Below, in pieces: positions 1 to 6,402 of a stretch of DNA of 11,662 nt. The notes below the pieces were generated by a model, which saw nothing but the letters and a program-made list of their open reading frames with translations, was not told where the DNA came from and ran no database searches. The translations under genes and the position numbers were made by a program. Position 1 is the stretch's first letter. Each line of letters starts with the position of its first letter. This DNA is from Nitrospira sp. (GTDB lineage: Bacteria > Nitrospirota > Nitrospiria > Nitrospirales > Nitrospiraceae): contig JABMDE010000022.1 of assembly GCA_015904055.1 (NCBI GenBank), positions 21,119-32,780 of the forward strand. Reading direction: 5' to 3'.

Positions 1-289
1 GGTGACGAAGCGACCATCCGTGAGCGGCTGAGTCACGGACTCTCGGACCTCAGTCTCACGAGGCGGCAGTATCTCTTCAGCTATCCCTTTCCTCCGTCCG
101 TCGGAGGTCGTGGAATTCTTTCGCCGTTATTACGGGCCGACCAACCGGGCCTTTGCGTCGCTCGACGACGAAGGACAAGCGCAGTTGCGGCAGGATCTGG
201 ACATGCTCTGGACGACGCACAATCGAGCCGGAACGGGCTGCACGACCGTCTTTGCAGAATATCTGGAGGTCATCGGTACTCGGGCGTAA
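1..289 (+). pseudogene. 3' end of a class I SAM-dependent methyltransferase, frameshifted
   Basis: Reading from base 1 gives a methyltransferase-like tail ([10 protein letters not shown], then [14 protein letters not shown]). From base 101 the match continues one frame over as [21 protein letters not shown] and ends in [11 protein letters not shown] with a TAA at 287-289. The pattern YPFPP-S-EVV-F-R-YYGPT near the C-terminus is typical of a family of SAM-dependent methyltransferases; that is recognition from memory. The frame change coincides with a tandem TCCG TCCG at 93-100. Removing one copy restores PPSEVVEFF in a single frame, so a 4-bp duplication is the likely lesion. The catalytic Rossmann domain would lie left of the window and is not visible. 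A sequencing error is possible but less natural than a 4-bp slippage event. Confidence 0.7.
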
Positions 290-378
290 CGGAGCATCCC
301 AGAATGAAACGCGAGACAAGGGCCCTTGCAATTAACTCAGTTCAAACGACGCCCAACAACAAATAAGGAGACGCAAGC

Positions 379-573
379 ATGCACGACATCGAACTGTTTG
401 CTATCTGGTTTTCATCGGTCTTTGCGGGAGGGATCCTGACGATGCTGATGCCTCGAATTATTTTGGAGGCGAGCGGCAGTCAAGTCAGCCAAGACGAGAG
501 CGAGTACATTTCCACGCATCAAAGAGCACACAAGCGGGCAGATTTGATGATTCTAATTGGGAAAGAGGCATAA
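379..573 (+). CDS. Small single-pass membrane protein, hypothetical
   Basis: This is a 64-residue protein starting at ATG 379, with a good ribosome binding site (AAGGAG, 365-370) eight bases upstream. Residues about 5-28 are hydrophobic (LFAIWFSSVFAGGILTMLMP) and probably form one membrane helix. The remainder is hydrophilic, with a basic stretch (THQRAHKRAD). I do not recognise a family. The stop is only 40 bases before the start of the exported beta-propeller gene, so the two are probably co-transcribed. The interval between them holds a 10-bp palindrome (TATCGCGATA, 587-596) of unknown meaning. The protein could be a genuine small membrane partner of the propeller protein or the shortened remains of a longer one; the sequence alone does not decide. 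Confidence 0.5.
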   Translation: MHDIELFAIWFSSVFAGGILTMLMPRIILEASGSQVSQDESEYISTHQRAHKRADLMILIGKEA

Positions 574-613
574 ACCACATCGTCTATATCGCGATAACTA
601 CAAGGAGAGTGTC

Positions 614-1795
614 ATGAAACCAATGCGATTGTTCTCGTTGACCTTCGGGGCACTGCTGATAGGTACCACTCTGGCGTCGGCGGAAATTCTTGCTCTGATC
701 AACTATGAAAGTAAGGCCAATCAGTCGGTGAGGCGGGAAGGGATTGCGATCATGGAGATCGATCCACAGTCTGCCGACTTCGGCAAGATCCTGATGGAAA
801 TTCCGCTTCCGTCCGATCTCGTGGCCCACCATATTTTCTTTAATCGGGATCGCACCAAAGCCTATGTTACGGCCTTGGGAACTCGTGCACTTCACGTCAT
901 GGACCTCACAAGGTTTCCCTATCGGCTGCGTGCGATCGATACTCCCGACTGTCAGGTGGGAGAGGATCTCGTCGTGTCGGAAGATAACCGGACCTGGTTC
1001 CTCACCTGTATGGGATCGAACACGGTCATCATGGGAGACGCGCGCACGGATAAGCCGATCAGAACAGTGGGGACTACTGATCCGGCCGTGGCGATGATTT
1101 TGTATCCGCATGGAATTGCGATTCACAACGGGATTGATCGTGTGCTTGTCACCAGTACGGTGAAGCCCGATATGTCCGATCAAGGCGACTCCGTCACGGT
1201 CCTTGAAGCCAGTACTGGTAAATTACTCTCGACACATAAGATCGGGTCGAAGCCGGCTCCCAGCAAATCGGCTCCTGTCGAAATCATGTTCAGCCCCAAC
1301 ACGGATGTTCCGGTCGTGCATATCACCAATATGCTGGAGGGCACACTCTGGGCTGGAGTTTGGGATCCGACACGGAAAGCCTTTTCATTCAGCCAGATCG
1401 ATGACTTCGGGCCACGAGGACAAGGAATGCCGTTGGAAATGCTCTATAACGCGAAGGGGGATCGCTTGTTTGTCACGACAGCCAAGCCGGGGTTCGTGAA
1501 TCTGTACGACAACAGCGATCCGAAGCAGCCGAAGTTTCTTAAGACTATCGCGGCTGCGGCTGGGGCACACCATACCGTGCTGTCATTCGATGAGCGGTAC
1601 TTATTTGTGCAGAATAGTTTGCTCAACCTGGAAGGTCTGAGCGACGGTTCCATTACCGTGATCGACCTGAAGCAGGACAAGATCCTGGGTAGTATGGATA
1701 CCCTGAAGACACAGGGGTACAACCCCAACTGCATTATGCTGCTGCCGAATCATTTTCAGCCAGGCGACTTGCGGGCAAATCTGGTCATTGAGTGA
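614..1795 (+). CDS. Exported YncE/YVTN-like beta-propeller protein
   Basis: The start is placed at ATG 614, because AAGGAG at 602-607 lies six bases upstream and the resulting N-terminus is a classical signal peptide: MKPMRLF, a hydrophobic core, then ASA before Glu24. The upstream in-frame ATG at 557 overlaps the previous gene and would bury the signal. The mature protein (about 370 residues) is built of repeats of roughly 45-60 residues resembling YVTN/YncE blades. Examples are AHHIFFNRDRTKAYVTALG, EDLVVSEDNRTWFLTC, PLEMLYNAKGDRLFVTTAK and HTVLSFDERYLFVQNS, each followed by a strand such as GSITVIDL. At least six blades can be counted. Such proteins fold as periplasmic or surface propellers that bind partners or ligands; no catalytic residues can be assigned. 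A related C-terminal fragment lies at 6103-6348. Confidence 0.75.
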   Translation: MKPMRLFSLTFGALLIGTTLASAEILALINYESKANQSVRREGIAIMEIDPQSADFGKILMEIPLPSDLVAHHIFFNRDRTKAYVTALGTRALHVMDLTRFPYRLRAIDTPDCQVGEDLVVSEDNRTWFLTCMGSNTVIMGDARTDKPIRTVGTTDPAVAMILYPHGIAIHNGIDRVLVTSTVKPDMSDQGDSVTVLEASTGKLLSTHKIGSKPAPSKSAPVEIMFSPNTDVPVVHITNMLEGTLWAGVWDPTRKAFSFSQIDDFGPRGQGMPLEMLYNAKGDRLFVTTAKPGFVNLYDNSDPKQPKFLKTIAAAAGAHHTVLSFDERYLFVQNSLLNLEGLSDGSITVIDLKQDKILGSMDTLKTQGYNPNCIMLLPNHFQPGDLRANLVIE

Positions 1796-1814
1796 GTCGG
1801 TGGTAAGGTCTTGA

Positions 1815-1982
1815 TCAGGCTGCTGTGTTGCGTTTGAACCGGTGAGCAAGTTGGGTGAAGGGTGTGAAGGATCGTTCTGGTTCACGGCTTGGTGGCGAGT
1901 CGTTCGGCTCGCCACCTACCTGATCACGCTGATGCTCGTTGTCGTGACAGTAGAGACAGAGTAATTCCCAGTTATTGCCGTA
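1815..1982 (-). pseudogene. 3' end of a YajD-like HNH endonuclease
   Basis: The minus strand from about 1982 down to the TGA at 1815-1817 reads NNWELLCLYCHDNEHQR, followed by a hydrophilic tail ending PFTQLAHRFKRNTAA. The WELLCLYCHD-EH core is the distinctive C-terminal half of the HNH nuclease of the YajD type, where the CxxC...H/N residues help hold zinc and the ββα-metal fold. The tail resembles the PFADL-KR ending of those proteins. The upstream half, which should carry the conserved HHIDHD-like stretch, is missing: beyond about 1982 the reading becomes TDVRGWKRYG and the frame has no plausible start. It is therefore a remnant, lying tail-to-tail with the propeller gene and back-to-back with the TPR remnant on the plus strand. 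Confidence 0.7.
1891..1916. repeat. Perfect 9-bp inverted repeat (hairpin)
   Basis: GGTGGCGAG (1891-1899) and CTCGCCACC (1908-1916) form a perfect GC-rich stem with an 8-base loop. It lies about 95 bases after the propeller stop codon and inside the C-terminal coding part of the HNH remnant. No run of T follows on either strand, so it is not a standard intrinsic terminator, although the stem could still stabilise the 3' end of the propeller transcript. Confidence 0.45.
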
Positions 1983-2014
1983 CCGCTTCCACCCGCGGAC
2001 ATCCGTTTCTCATA

Positions 2015-2476
2015 CGCCAGGCGTACTACGCTCGCGGTGTGGCACATGCTGCCAAAGCAGAGTGGGCAGAAGCGCAGGAAACGCTCGACAAGGTAACCGC
2101 ACGTGCCTTGGCAACGCCCGAAGGCGCTGAAGGGAAGACAGCGCCTTCGGGCGCGGTGCACGCGCTGTTCGGCGACCTTTATACGGACATCAGCCACTTC
2201 CGGGAGGCAGCCAAGATTGAGGATAGGGGGCTCTACTTCGAACCGCCCAAGTGGTACTACCCGATTCAGCACTCGCTCGGCGCTGCGCTGGTGAAAGCGG
2301 GACAGAATGCCGAGGCCGAGAAGGTATATCGTGAGGACCTGCGGCGCTTCCCTGAAAACGGATGGTCTCTGTTTGGCCTCGCGCAGGAGAAGAACCCCGA
2401 AGCAGACGCAGCGGAAGCGGGCTTCCACCGGGCGTGGGCGAGCACGGACGTGACGCTGACGGTATCCAGATTCTAG
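2015..2476 (+). pseudogene. 3' end of a tetratricopeptide-repeat protein
   Basis: An open frame running into TAG 2474-2476 carries TPR-like helical repeats: AYYARGVAHAAKAEWAEAQ, HALFGDLYTDISHFREAAKI and SLGAALVKAGQNAEAEKVYR. It then has DLRRFPENGWSLFGLAQ and finishes HRAWASTDVTLTVSRF. This ending is characteristic of the C-terminus of a family of long soluble TPR proteins (known to me as roughly 500 residues or more); here only about 150 residues remain. The frame stays open upstream to about 1889, but the residues before about 2015 look non-homologous, since that stretch encodes the HNH remnant on the other strand. No start codon with a ribosome binding site is visible. I infer a 5'-deleted gene fragment, not a short functional protein. 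Confidence 0.65.
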
Positions 2477-2715
2477 CGAATCGAGTTGCCGTCTGACCCA
2501 TATAAAGGAACCCTACAACCTTGGGTCAGATTCTGGCTTCTCGTGTTGGTAACACAGTCGTGCCTGCGCGGTTTAGGCCACGAGCTCGAGAGATATAAAG
2601 GACTTCGTGTGAAATTCGCCTTGTGGAGTCGTCAGGATGCCCAGCGAATGAACAGCCGATTCTCACAGTATCAGCGGGCCTGATTTGAGAGACCGATCAC
2701 ACTTGCGGAGGCGTT
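2477..2715. other. Intergenic gap with 9-bp inverted repeat and imperfect direct repeat
   Basis: No coding region is convincing here. Two structures are visible. TCTGACCCA (2492-2500) and TGGGTCAGA (2522-2530) are a perfect 9-bp inverted pair separated by 21 bases. A 22-base stretch at 2467-2488 (beginning CAGATTCT and ending GTTG) recurs at 2527-2548 with 17 of 22 matches, exactly 60 bases on. The arms resemble short REP-like or miniature-element ends, but no transposase is nearby. GGAGG at 2706-2710 is the ribosome binding site of the next gene. Confidence 0.4.
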
Positions 2716-3036
2716 ATGAAAAGATATTCCCTTCACTTCAATAGTCAATGTGCAGACTGCGCAAAACTTGGGGAGTGGAATCGACGTTTGGATTGGCTTG
2801 GGCGCTTCAATCGAACCACCGCCCCTTCGACTCTTGGCACGCCAGCGGTCGGCGATATCCATGTTGTCGATCATGAGCGCAGCAGAGTTTTTTCTGGTGC
2901 GTACGCCACTCAAGTGGTGTGCCAGAACATCCCTGCCTATTGGGGCATAGCACTGCTTATGAAGTTGCCGTTCGTGTTTCAACGAATGGCTCGACGGAAA
3001 CCCGGCTGCAATGGAGATCTGTGTGCAATCAAGTAG
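2716..3036 (+). CDS. DCC-family (DUF393) thiol-disulfide oxidoreductase-like protein
   Basis: This 106-residue protein starts at ATG 2716, with GGAGG five bases upstream. The N-terminus LHFNSQCADCAKLGEW carries the CxxC pair (Cys12, Cys15) after a first beta strand, as in the DCC/DUF393 proteins, which are thought to be small thioredoxin-like thiol-disulfide enzymes. Further family-like elements follow: PAVGDIHVVD, SGAYATQVVCQNIP and the tail KPGCNGDLC, with two more cysteines (98 and 103). The length suits this short subtype. It is the first gene of a tight cluster: its end overlaps the start of a membrane protein, and an SRPBCC protein follows. That arrangement suggests a redox role near the membrane, but the substrate is unknown. 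In the last third of the gene the next start site is already embedded, which fits translational coupling. Confidence 0.7.
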   Translation: MKRYSLHFNSQCADCAKLGEWNRRLDWLGRFNRTTAPSTLGTPAVGDIHVVDHERSRVFSGAYATQVVCQNIPAYWGIALLMKLPFVFQRMARRKPGCNGDLCAIK

Positions 3037-3448
3037 AGCCATCCTCGTCTTGTTCTTAATCCGTGCGGCCGTATCTGGCTACCACGGATGGAGTCACATC
3101 CATGCTTCCGTTCTCACAACAGCGATGCAAAATGTCTTCATCGGCGTGGTGGGCGTTGTTTTCCCAATCATTGCTCTTACGCTGGTCTTGGGACGAAAGC
3201 TGGCTTTCGGTTACGGGTTGTTTTCCGTGGCCATGCTCGGGTCATTTGTGTTCGGCGTGTGCCATCACTTCATCTTCGATACCCCTGATCTTTGCTCCAA
3301 TGTGAAAAGCGCGCACTTTACTACTTCAGCGGTTCTACTTGCCGTGGTTGAGATAGCCGGGTTCATTTGGGGATTGTATTGCTGGCGAAGCCTCATAACC
3401 CTTCGGTCCAGCGGATGGCCTTCGGCGTTTGTTGAACTCAAACGGTGA
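3011..3448 (+). CDS. Four-helix membrane protein, hypothetical, histidine-rich
   Basis: The protein has 145 residues if ATG 3011 is used. An alternative GTG at 3023 has GGAG (3013-3016) six bases upstream and may be the true start, giving a 14-base overlap with the DCC gene instead of 26. Hydrophobic segments at about residues 9-22, 41-60, 65-84 and 105-124 predict four membrane helices. Histidines cluster beside the helices: H25, H29 and H31 after helix 1, then H85 and H86 (VCHHFIFDTPDLC) and H102. This could indicate metal or heme binding, which is inference. I do not recognise the family. Its overlap with the DCC gene and the 9-base gap to the SRPBCC gene make a single transcript very likely. 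Confidence 0.6.
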   Translation: MEICVQSSRAILVLFLIRAAVSGYHGWSHIHASVLTTAMQNVFIGVVGVVFPIIALTLVLGRKLAFGYGLFSVAMLGSFVFGVCHHFIFDTPDLCSNVKSAHFTTSAVLLAVVEIAGFIWGLYCWRSLITLRSSGWPSAFVELKR

Positions 3449-3457
3449 GTCTTGCAT

Positions 3458-3904
3458 ATGCCCTCTTACACCACATCAGTCTCAATCGCAGCACCCCGTG
3501 AATCCGTTTGGCCTGTGCTGGCAGCCGTCTCCAGTTGGCCAGGATGGGTTCCCACTGTTATCAGCATCGAGTCACTCGACAGCGCGTCATTGAGCCTTGG
3601 CGGGAGGTACAAAATCGTCCAGCCAAAGCTGCATCCCACTACCTGGATTGTCACAAGTGTCGAACCACCTCGACGGTTTGCATGGGAATCCAGGTCGCCA
3701 GGCATACTGGTGGTCGCAGACCACATCATTGAAGAGGTCTCTCCATGCGAGTGTATGCTTGTGCTACGCGTTTCAGTTTCCGGCTTCCTCGGAGTACCTG
3801 TCGGGAGGCTCCTTCGCTCAATCACCAAACGCTATATTGCCCAAGAGGCGGCAGCTCTCAAACGAAAAGTCGAGGAAATCAATCCGAGGAAGAGCTGTGC
3901 ATGA
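3458..3904 (+). CDS. SRPBCC (START-like / polyketide cyclase) family protein
   Basis: A 148-residue protein starting at ATG 3458; a TTG two codons earlier is less likely. The N-terminus SYTTSVSIAAPRESVWPVLA is the usual first strand and helix of the SRPBCC fold, followed by WPGWVPTVISIE, then GGRYKIVQPKLHPTTWIV and FAWESRSPGILVVADHII, which resemble the curved sheet lining the ligand cavity. A long basic C-terminal helix (ITKRYIAQEAAALKRKVEEI) closes the domain. Such proteins bind hydrophobic ligands or act as simple cyclases; the ligand here is unknown. The gene is third in the cluster with the DCC and membrane proteins. Its last codons overlap another ATG (ATGA at 3901-3904), the junction typical of coupled operon genes. 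Confidence 0.7.
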   Translation: MPSYTTSVSIAAPRESVWPVLAAVSSWPGWVPTVISIESLDSASLSLGGRYKIVQPKLHPTTWIVTSVEPPRRFAWESRSPGILVVADHIIEEVSPCECMLVLRVSVSGFLGVPVGRLLRSITKRYIAQEAAALKRKVEEINPRKSCA

Positions 3905-3981
3905 AAGCGATTGAGAGCTATGTCCTCATCAAGCCTGCCGGAGGCCACCCAACATCGACATCTTCCGTCAGGTCAAAGTAG
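3901..3981 (+). pseudogene. Probable 5' stub of a fourth operon gene, cut off
   Basis: ATG 3901 overlaps the SRPBCC stop codon (ATGA), and the frame reads MKAIESYVLIKPAGGHP before degenerating to a TAG at 3979-3981. From about 3945-3962 the DNA instead belongs to the saccharopine-dehydrogenase fragment on the other strand. I infer that a gene once continued the operon and was truncated at this breakpoint. Fewer than 20 residues remain, too few to name the family. Confidence 0.35.
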
Positions 3982-4271
3982 TGCAGGCCATGGGTCAATG
4001 CCAGTCCTGCGACTGTGGGATTACAAAAATAGGGGAGGCTCGACAGGATCGCGTCTACGGGATGAGCTGAGAGATAGGCGCTTACTGTGCCGGGGTGCCG
4101 GACATCGAGGATGCAGGGGGTGACACCGTCCAATCGAAGATCTTCGATGAGGCGTTTCGGGGTGTCCAGCGCGATATCGCCCAGATGCACCTCATAAGTC
4201 CCGCGTTGCGCCAGCAAACAGGCGACTAGCGAACCAATTTTCCCAGCCCCGAGCACCAATACACGCTTCAT
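3918..4271 (-). pseudogene. 5' third of a saccharopine dehydrogenase-like gene
   Basis: From ATG at 4271-4269 the minus strand encodes MKRVLVLGAGKIGSLVACLL, a Rossmann nucleotide-binding start with GxGxxG-type glycines at 8, 10 and 13. An acidic residue, Asp32 (HLGDIAL), stands at the end of the second strand, a position that in this fold often reads the cofactor ribose. Next come DAILSSLPYFCNPTVAGLAL and GLHYFDLTED, all as in saccharopine dehydrogenase/reductase-like proteins. Those proteins are normally close to 400 residues. Here the match stops after about residue 105, and the frame ends in DVGWPPAGLMRT and TAG (3918-3920). The break falls at about 3945-3962, where the truncated operon gene on the plus strand also ends. 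The remaining 117 residues lack the substrate domain and are unlikely to be an enzyme. Confidence 0.7.
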
Positions 4272-4279
4272 GATGGTGC

Positions 4280-4285
4280 ATTATA
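4280..4285 (-). promoter_or_regulatory. Candidate -10 box, possibly giving a leaderless transcript
   Basis: On the minus strand a perfect TATAAT (4285-4280) lies only eight bases before the ATG of the saccharopine-dehydrogenase-like fragment. There is no ribosome binding site between them, so transcription would begin almost at the start codon. The -35 region is weak: TTGGAA is present but only 14 bases away, and GTGTTG sits at the ideal 17. The call rests mainly on the -10 match. Confidence 0.35.
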
Positions 4286-4347
4286 CGCCACTGCTGAGGT
4301 TCCAACACGTTGTTTGAAAAGTTGTGCGGGTGAACGTGTATAGGGTG

Positions 4348-4668
4348 TCAGCTCGGATCAGGACTGTCGATCAGATATTGTTGACAGGTTTCGGCGGTTG
4401 ATGGAGTTGTCGTCAGTTGAAATGTGGGAATGTCGGCTTTGAGGCGTTTCAGCAGACGCTCCATTTTCATCGTGCCTGGCACTTCGCAGAGCCAGACGTG
4501 CATGCCTGATTCCAACTCGTCAAAATGCCGCTGGACTCGAAAACTTGGTTGTTCCATAAAATAGGCCGACAGAAATCCATTGATAGCCATCATGACCCAT
4601 GGGTGTGCCTTCACATAGCGGTAACTGAGCCGGAGTTCGACCAGCTGGCCGTCTTGTTCAGAATCCAT
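4348..4668 (-). CDS. Small hypothetical protein
   Basis: This is a 106-residue protein if ATG 4668-4666 is the start (MDSEQDGQLVELRL). A GTG three codons upstream is also in frame, and neither has a clear ribosome binding site. The sequence is soluble, with mixed charged and hydrophobic residues (RYVKAHPWVMMAINGFLSAY, ELESGMHVWLCEVPGTMKME) and no signal peptide, membrane helix or motif I can name. It ends at 4348, 76 bases before the start of the saccharopine-dehydrogenase-like fragment on the same strand, and it diverges from the aldo/keto reductase. Reading-frame length and amino-acid composition favour a real gene, but this is the least certain of the intact-looking genes here. Confidence 0.45.
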   Translation of the reverse strand: MDSEQDGQLVELRLSYRYVKAHPWVMMAINGFLSAYFMEQPSFRVQRHFDELESGMHVWLCEVPGTMKMERLLKRLKADIPTFQLTTTPSTAETCQQYLIDSPDPS

Positions 4669-4693
4669 AACGCACACTGTACCAATTCTTGGG

Positions 4694-4723
4694 TTGAGAC
4701 TGCGATAACGATCTGTGTATGGT
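4694..4723 (+). promoter_or_regulatory. Candidate sigma-70 promoter of the aldo/keto reductase
   Basis: TTGAGA (4694-4699) and TATGGT (4718-4723) are separated by 18 bases and match the -35 and -10 consensus at 5/6 and 4/6 positions. The pair lies about 25 bases upstream of ATG 4748, which also has a strong AGGGGGAA ribosome binding site. The match is plausible but could be chance. Confidence 0.35.
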
Positions 4724-4766
4724 AGGTCACACTCTAGGGGGAAGTCTATGGCGATGACGGCCTACA

Positions 4767-5579
4767 ATGGCGTGGTGGTTCCTTCGTTCATCGGCCTGGA
4801 AGAAAGAGGCCACGACCGGGCTGGTGCTACAGGCTGTAGAAGCCGGTTTCACCGCAATCGATACGGCCAATCAGCTGGTCCATTACGATGAGGCGAGGGT
4901 TGGGGAGGCGTTGTCGCAATTGGCAACACAAGGCATCACCCGCGACAAGTTGTTTCTGCAAACAAAGTTCACGCCCGTCAATGGCCAGGACCATCGGCTG
5001 CCCTACGACGGGCAGGCAAGTATCACCACGCAGGTGCAACAGTCTTTTGCCAGCTCGCTGACGCATCTGCACACCGATTATCTCGACTCCTATGTGTTGC
5101 ATGGTCCTTATACGCGGCGTGGCTTAGGGGCTGACGATTGGGAAGTCTGGGCCGCGATCGAATCCCTTTATGCTGCCGGCAAAACAAAGATAATCGGGGT
5201 GAGCAACGTCTCGACCGATCAGCTGACGCTGCTCTGTGCCAAAGCGAACCATAAGCCGATGATCGTGCAGAATCGGTGCTATGCGGCGTTTGGCTGGGAT
5301 ACAGACGTGCGGGAGATCTGCCGAACGCACGGGATCATCTACCAGGGGTTCTCGCTTCTCACGGCCAATTCTGGGATCTTCGCCGAGCCAGATATGCGCG
5401 CGCTCGCGGCCAAGTATCAAACGGGCTTGGCTCAGCTCGTCTTCCGATTTTCCCAGCAGATCGGCATGTTGCCCTTGACCGGCACAACGAACCCGCAACA
5501 TATGAAGGAAGACCTCCAGTGCGAGCGGTTTACGTTGACGCCCGACGAAGTCGAGTACATTGAGACGATCGGGATATAG
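4767..5579 (+). CDS. Aldo/keto reductase, probably damaged at its 5' end
   Basis: The body is a clear NAD(P)H-dependent aldo/keto reductase TIM barrel. Numbered from ATG 4767, the catalytic tetrad is present: Asp32 (AIDTANQ), Tyr40 (VHYDE), Lys67 (QTKF) and His112 (YVLHGP). Typical later blocks are KIIGVSN, QNRCYAAFGW and PLTGTTNPQHM. The natural start, however, appears to be ATG 4748, with a strong AGGGGGAA site and the family-like NGVVVPSFI, which is in another frame. The family expects VPSFIYGTAWKKEAT; here FI (to 4792) is followed by one leftover G and then AWKKEAT in the body frame, as if eight bases encoding part of YGT were deleted. ATG 4767 lacks a ribosome binding site and gives an unnatural MAWWFLRSS start. 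The gene is either inactive or makes an altered first strand. Confidence 0.75.
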   Translation: MAWWFLRSSAWKKEATTGLVLQAVEAGFTAIDTANQLVHYDEARVGEALSQLATQGITRDKLFLQTKFTPVNGQDHRLPYDGQASITTQVQQSFASSLTHLHTDYLDSYVLHGPYTRRGLGADDWEVWAAIESLYAAGKTKIIGVSNVSTDQLTLLCAKANHKPMIVQNRCYAAFGWDTDVREICRTHGIIYQGFSLLTANSGIFAEPDMRALAAKYQTGLAQLVFRFSQQIGMLPLTGTTNPQHMKEDLQCERFTLTPDEVEYIETIGI

Positions 5580-5631
5580 GTCTGCAGGCCGATTAAGGCT
5601 GAGATGTTGTCGGCAGGCAGAAGGCCTTGTC

Positions 5632-6078
5632 ATGAAACCTGTCGTTTAATTGGAACAGACCGGCTGCGGCATTGCCACTGTGGCGGCCATAGCCGGCATA
5701 TCCTACCGCCAAGCCCAACAGACCGCGAATCAGCTCGGTATCTTCGCGAGCGATCGTCGATTGTGGTCTGAGACATGTCACATACGCCGCCTGTTGCAAC
5801 AGTATCGATTGCGTCCGGCTTCGACCGAGCAACCATTTCGTTCTTGGAGCAGTCTGCCCAATCTGGCCTTGCTGGCGATCAAGTGGCATCGCGAGAAGGG
5901 GCAAGCATGCTGGCACTGGGTGGTCTTCGTGCGGGATTCTGACGGGGAGCGGGTCCTAGATTCAAAGAGATTGCTAAGAAGTCATGTGCGGAGGGATTTC
6001 GGAAGAATGAAGCCGAAGTGGTATCTGGCAATGGAAACAAAACCATTGCGGAGGCCATGGAAAAGAAATACGGCTTGA
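5632..6078 (+). pseudogene. C39-like cysteine peptidase domain protein with in-frame stop at codon 6
   Basis: ATG 5632 reads MKPVV, then TAA (5647-5649), then continues in the same frame as LEQTGCGIATVAAIAGISY through to TGA 6076-6078. The open part can only start at TTG 5650. Features of a C39-like papain fold are visible: the nucleophile Cys in TGCGIA, His in WHWVVFVRD and a following Asp in RVLDSKR. HVRRDFGRMKPKWYLAM is a conserved-looking C-terminus. In C39 peptidases an oxyanion Gln precedes the Cys by six residues, and the TAA occupies exactly that position, one transition from CAA. The gene was therefore probably intact until recently, since the remainder shows no other lesion. Target and substrate are unknown. 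It follows the aldo/keto reductase on the same strand after about 50 bases. Confidence 0.65.
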
Positions 6079-6102
6079 GGCAATAGACTGCCATGACATC
6101 CT

Positions 6103-6348
6103 TCAATCCTGTCCCCCGACGAGCGCTACCTGTTCGTCCAAAACAGCCTGCTCAACCTGGAAGGCATGAGCAGCGGCTCTATCACAGTGATCAATCTGGT
6201 AAAGGGTGGAAGGGTAGTGGGAAATATCGACACGCTGAAGTCACAAGGCTTCAACCCCAACTGCATCATGCTGCTGCCGAACCACTTTTGCGCGGCAGCT
6301 TTCGCGCAGTGCGGAACTAATCGGGGATTTCTCTTGAAGGGAGTTTAG
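6103..6348 (+). pseudogene. C-terminal fragment of a second beta-propeller gene
   Basis: The frame from about 6103 reads SILSPDERYLFVQNSLLNLE, then GSITVINL and GFNPNCIMLLPNHF. This closely parallels the last blade of the intact propeller at 614-1795 (LSFDERYLFVQNSLLNLE, GSITVIDL, GYNPNCIMLLPNHF). After NHF the two proteins differ: this one runs on as CAAAFAQCGTNRG to TAG 6346-6348. Upstream of about 6103 the similarity stops abruptly, and no earlier blades are present. It is therefore a 5'-deleted paralogue, not a duplicate of the local gene, because codon choices differ throughout. It lies 25 bases after the C39-like gene. Confidence 0.7.
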
Positions 6349-6402
6349 CAGGCTGGAGGGGATCAGCGGGCAGGGTGCGTGGCGGCTGTCGGTGATGTAA
6401 GG

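Noticed and set aside
584..1183. Long minus-strand open frame opposite the propeller gene
   Set aside because: Arginine- and histidine-rich composition typical of antisense frames; the plus strand has a signal peptide and clear repeats.
1891..1916. Strong hairpin as terminator of the propeller gene
   Set aside because: No T-run follows on either strand, and it lies in the coding tail of the HNH remnant; kept only as an inverted repeat.
2486..2683. Plus-strand open frame of 65 codons
   Set aside because: It crosses the inverted repeat, has no recognisable motif and no good ribosome binding site.
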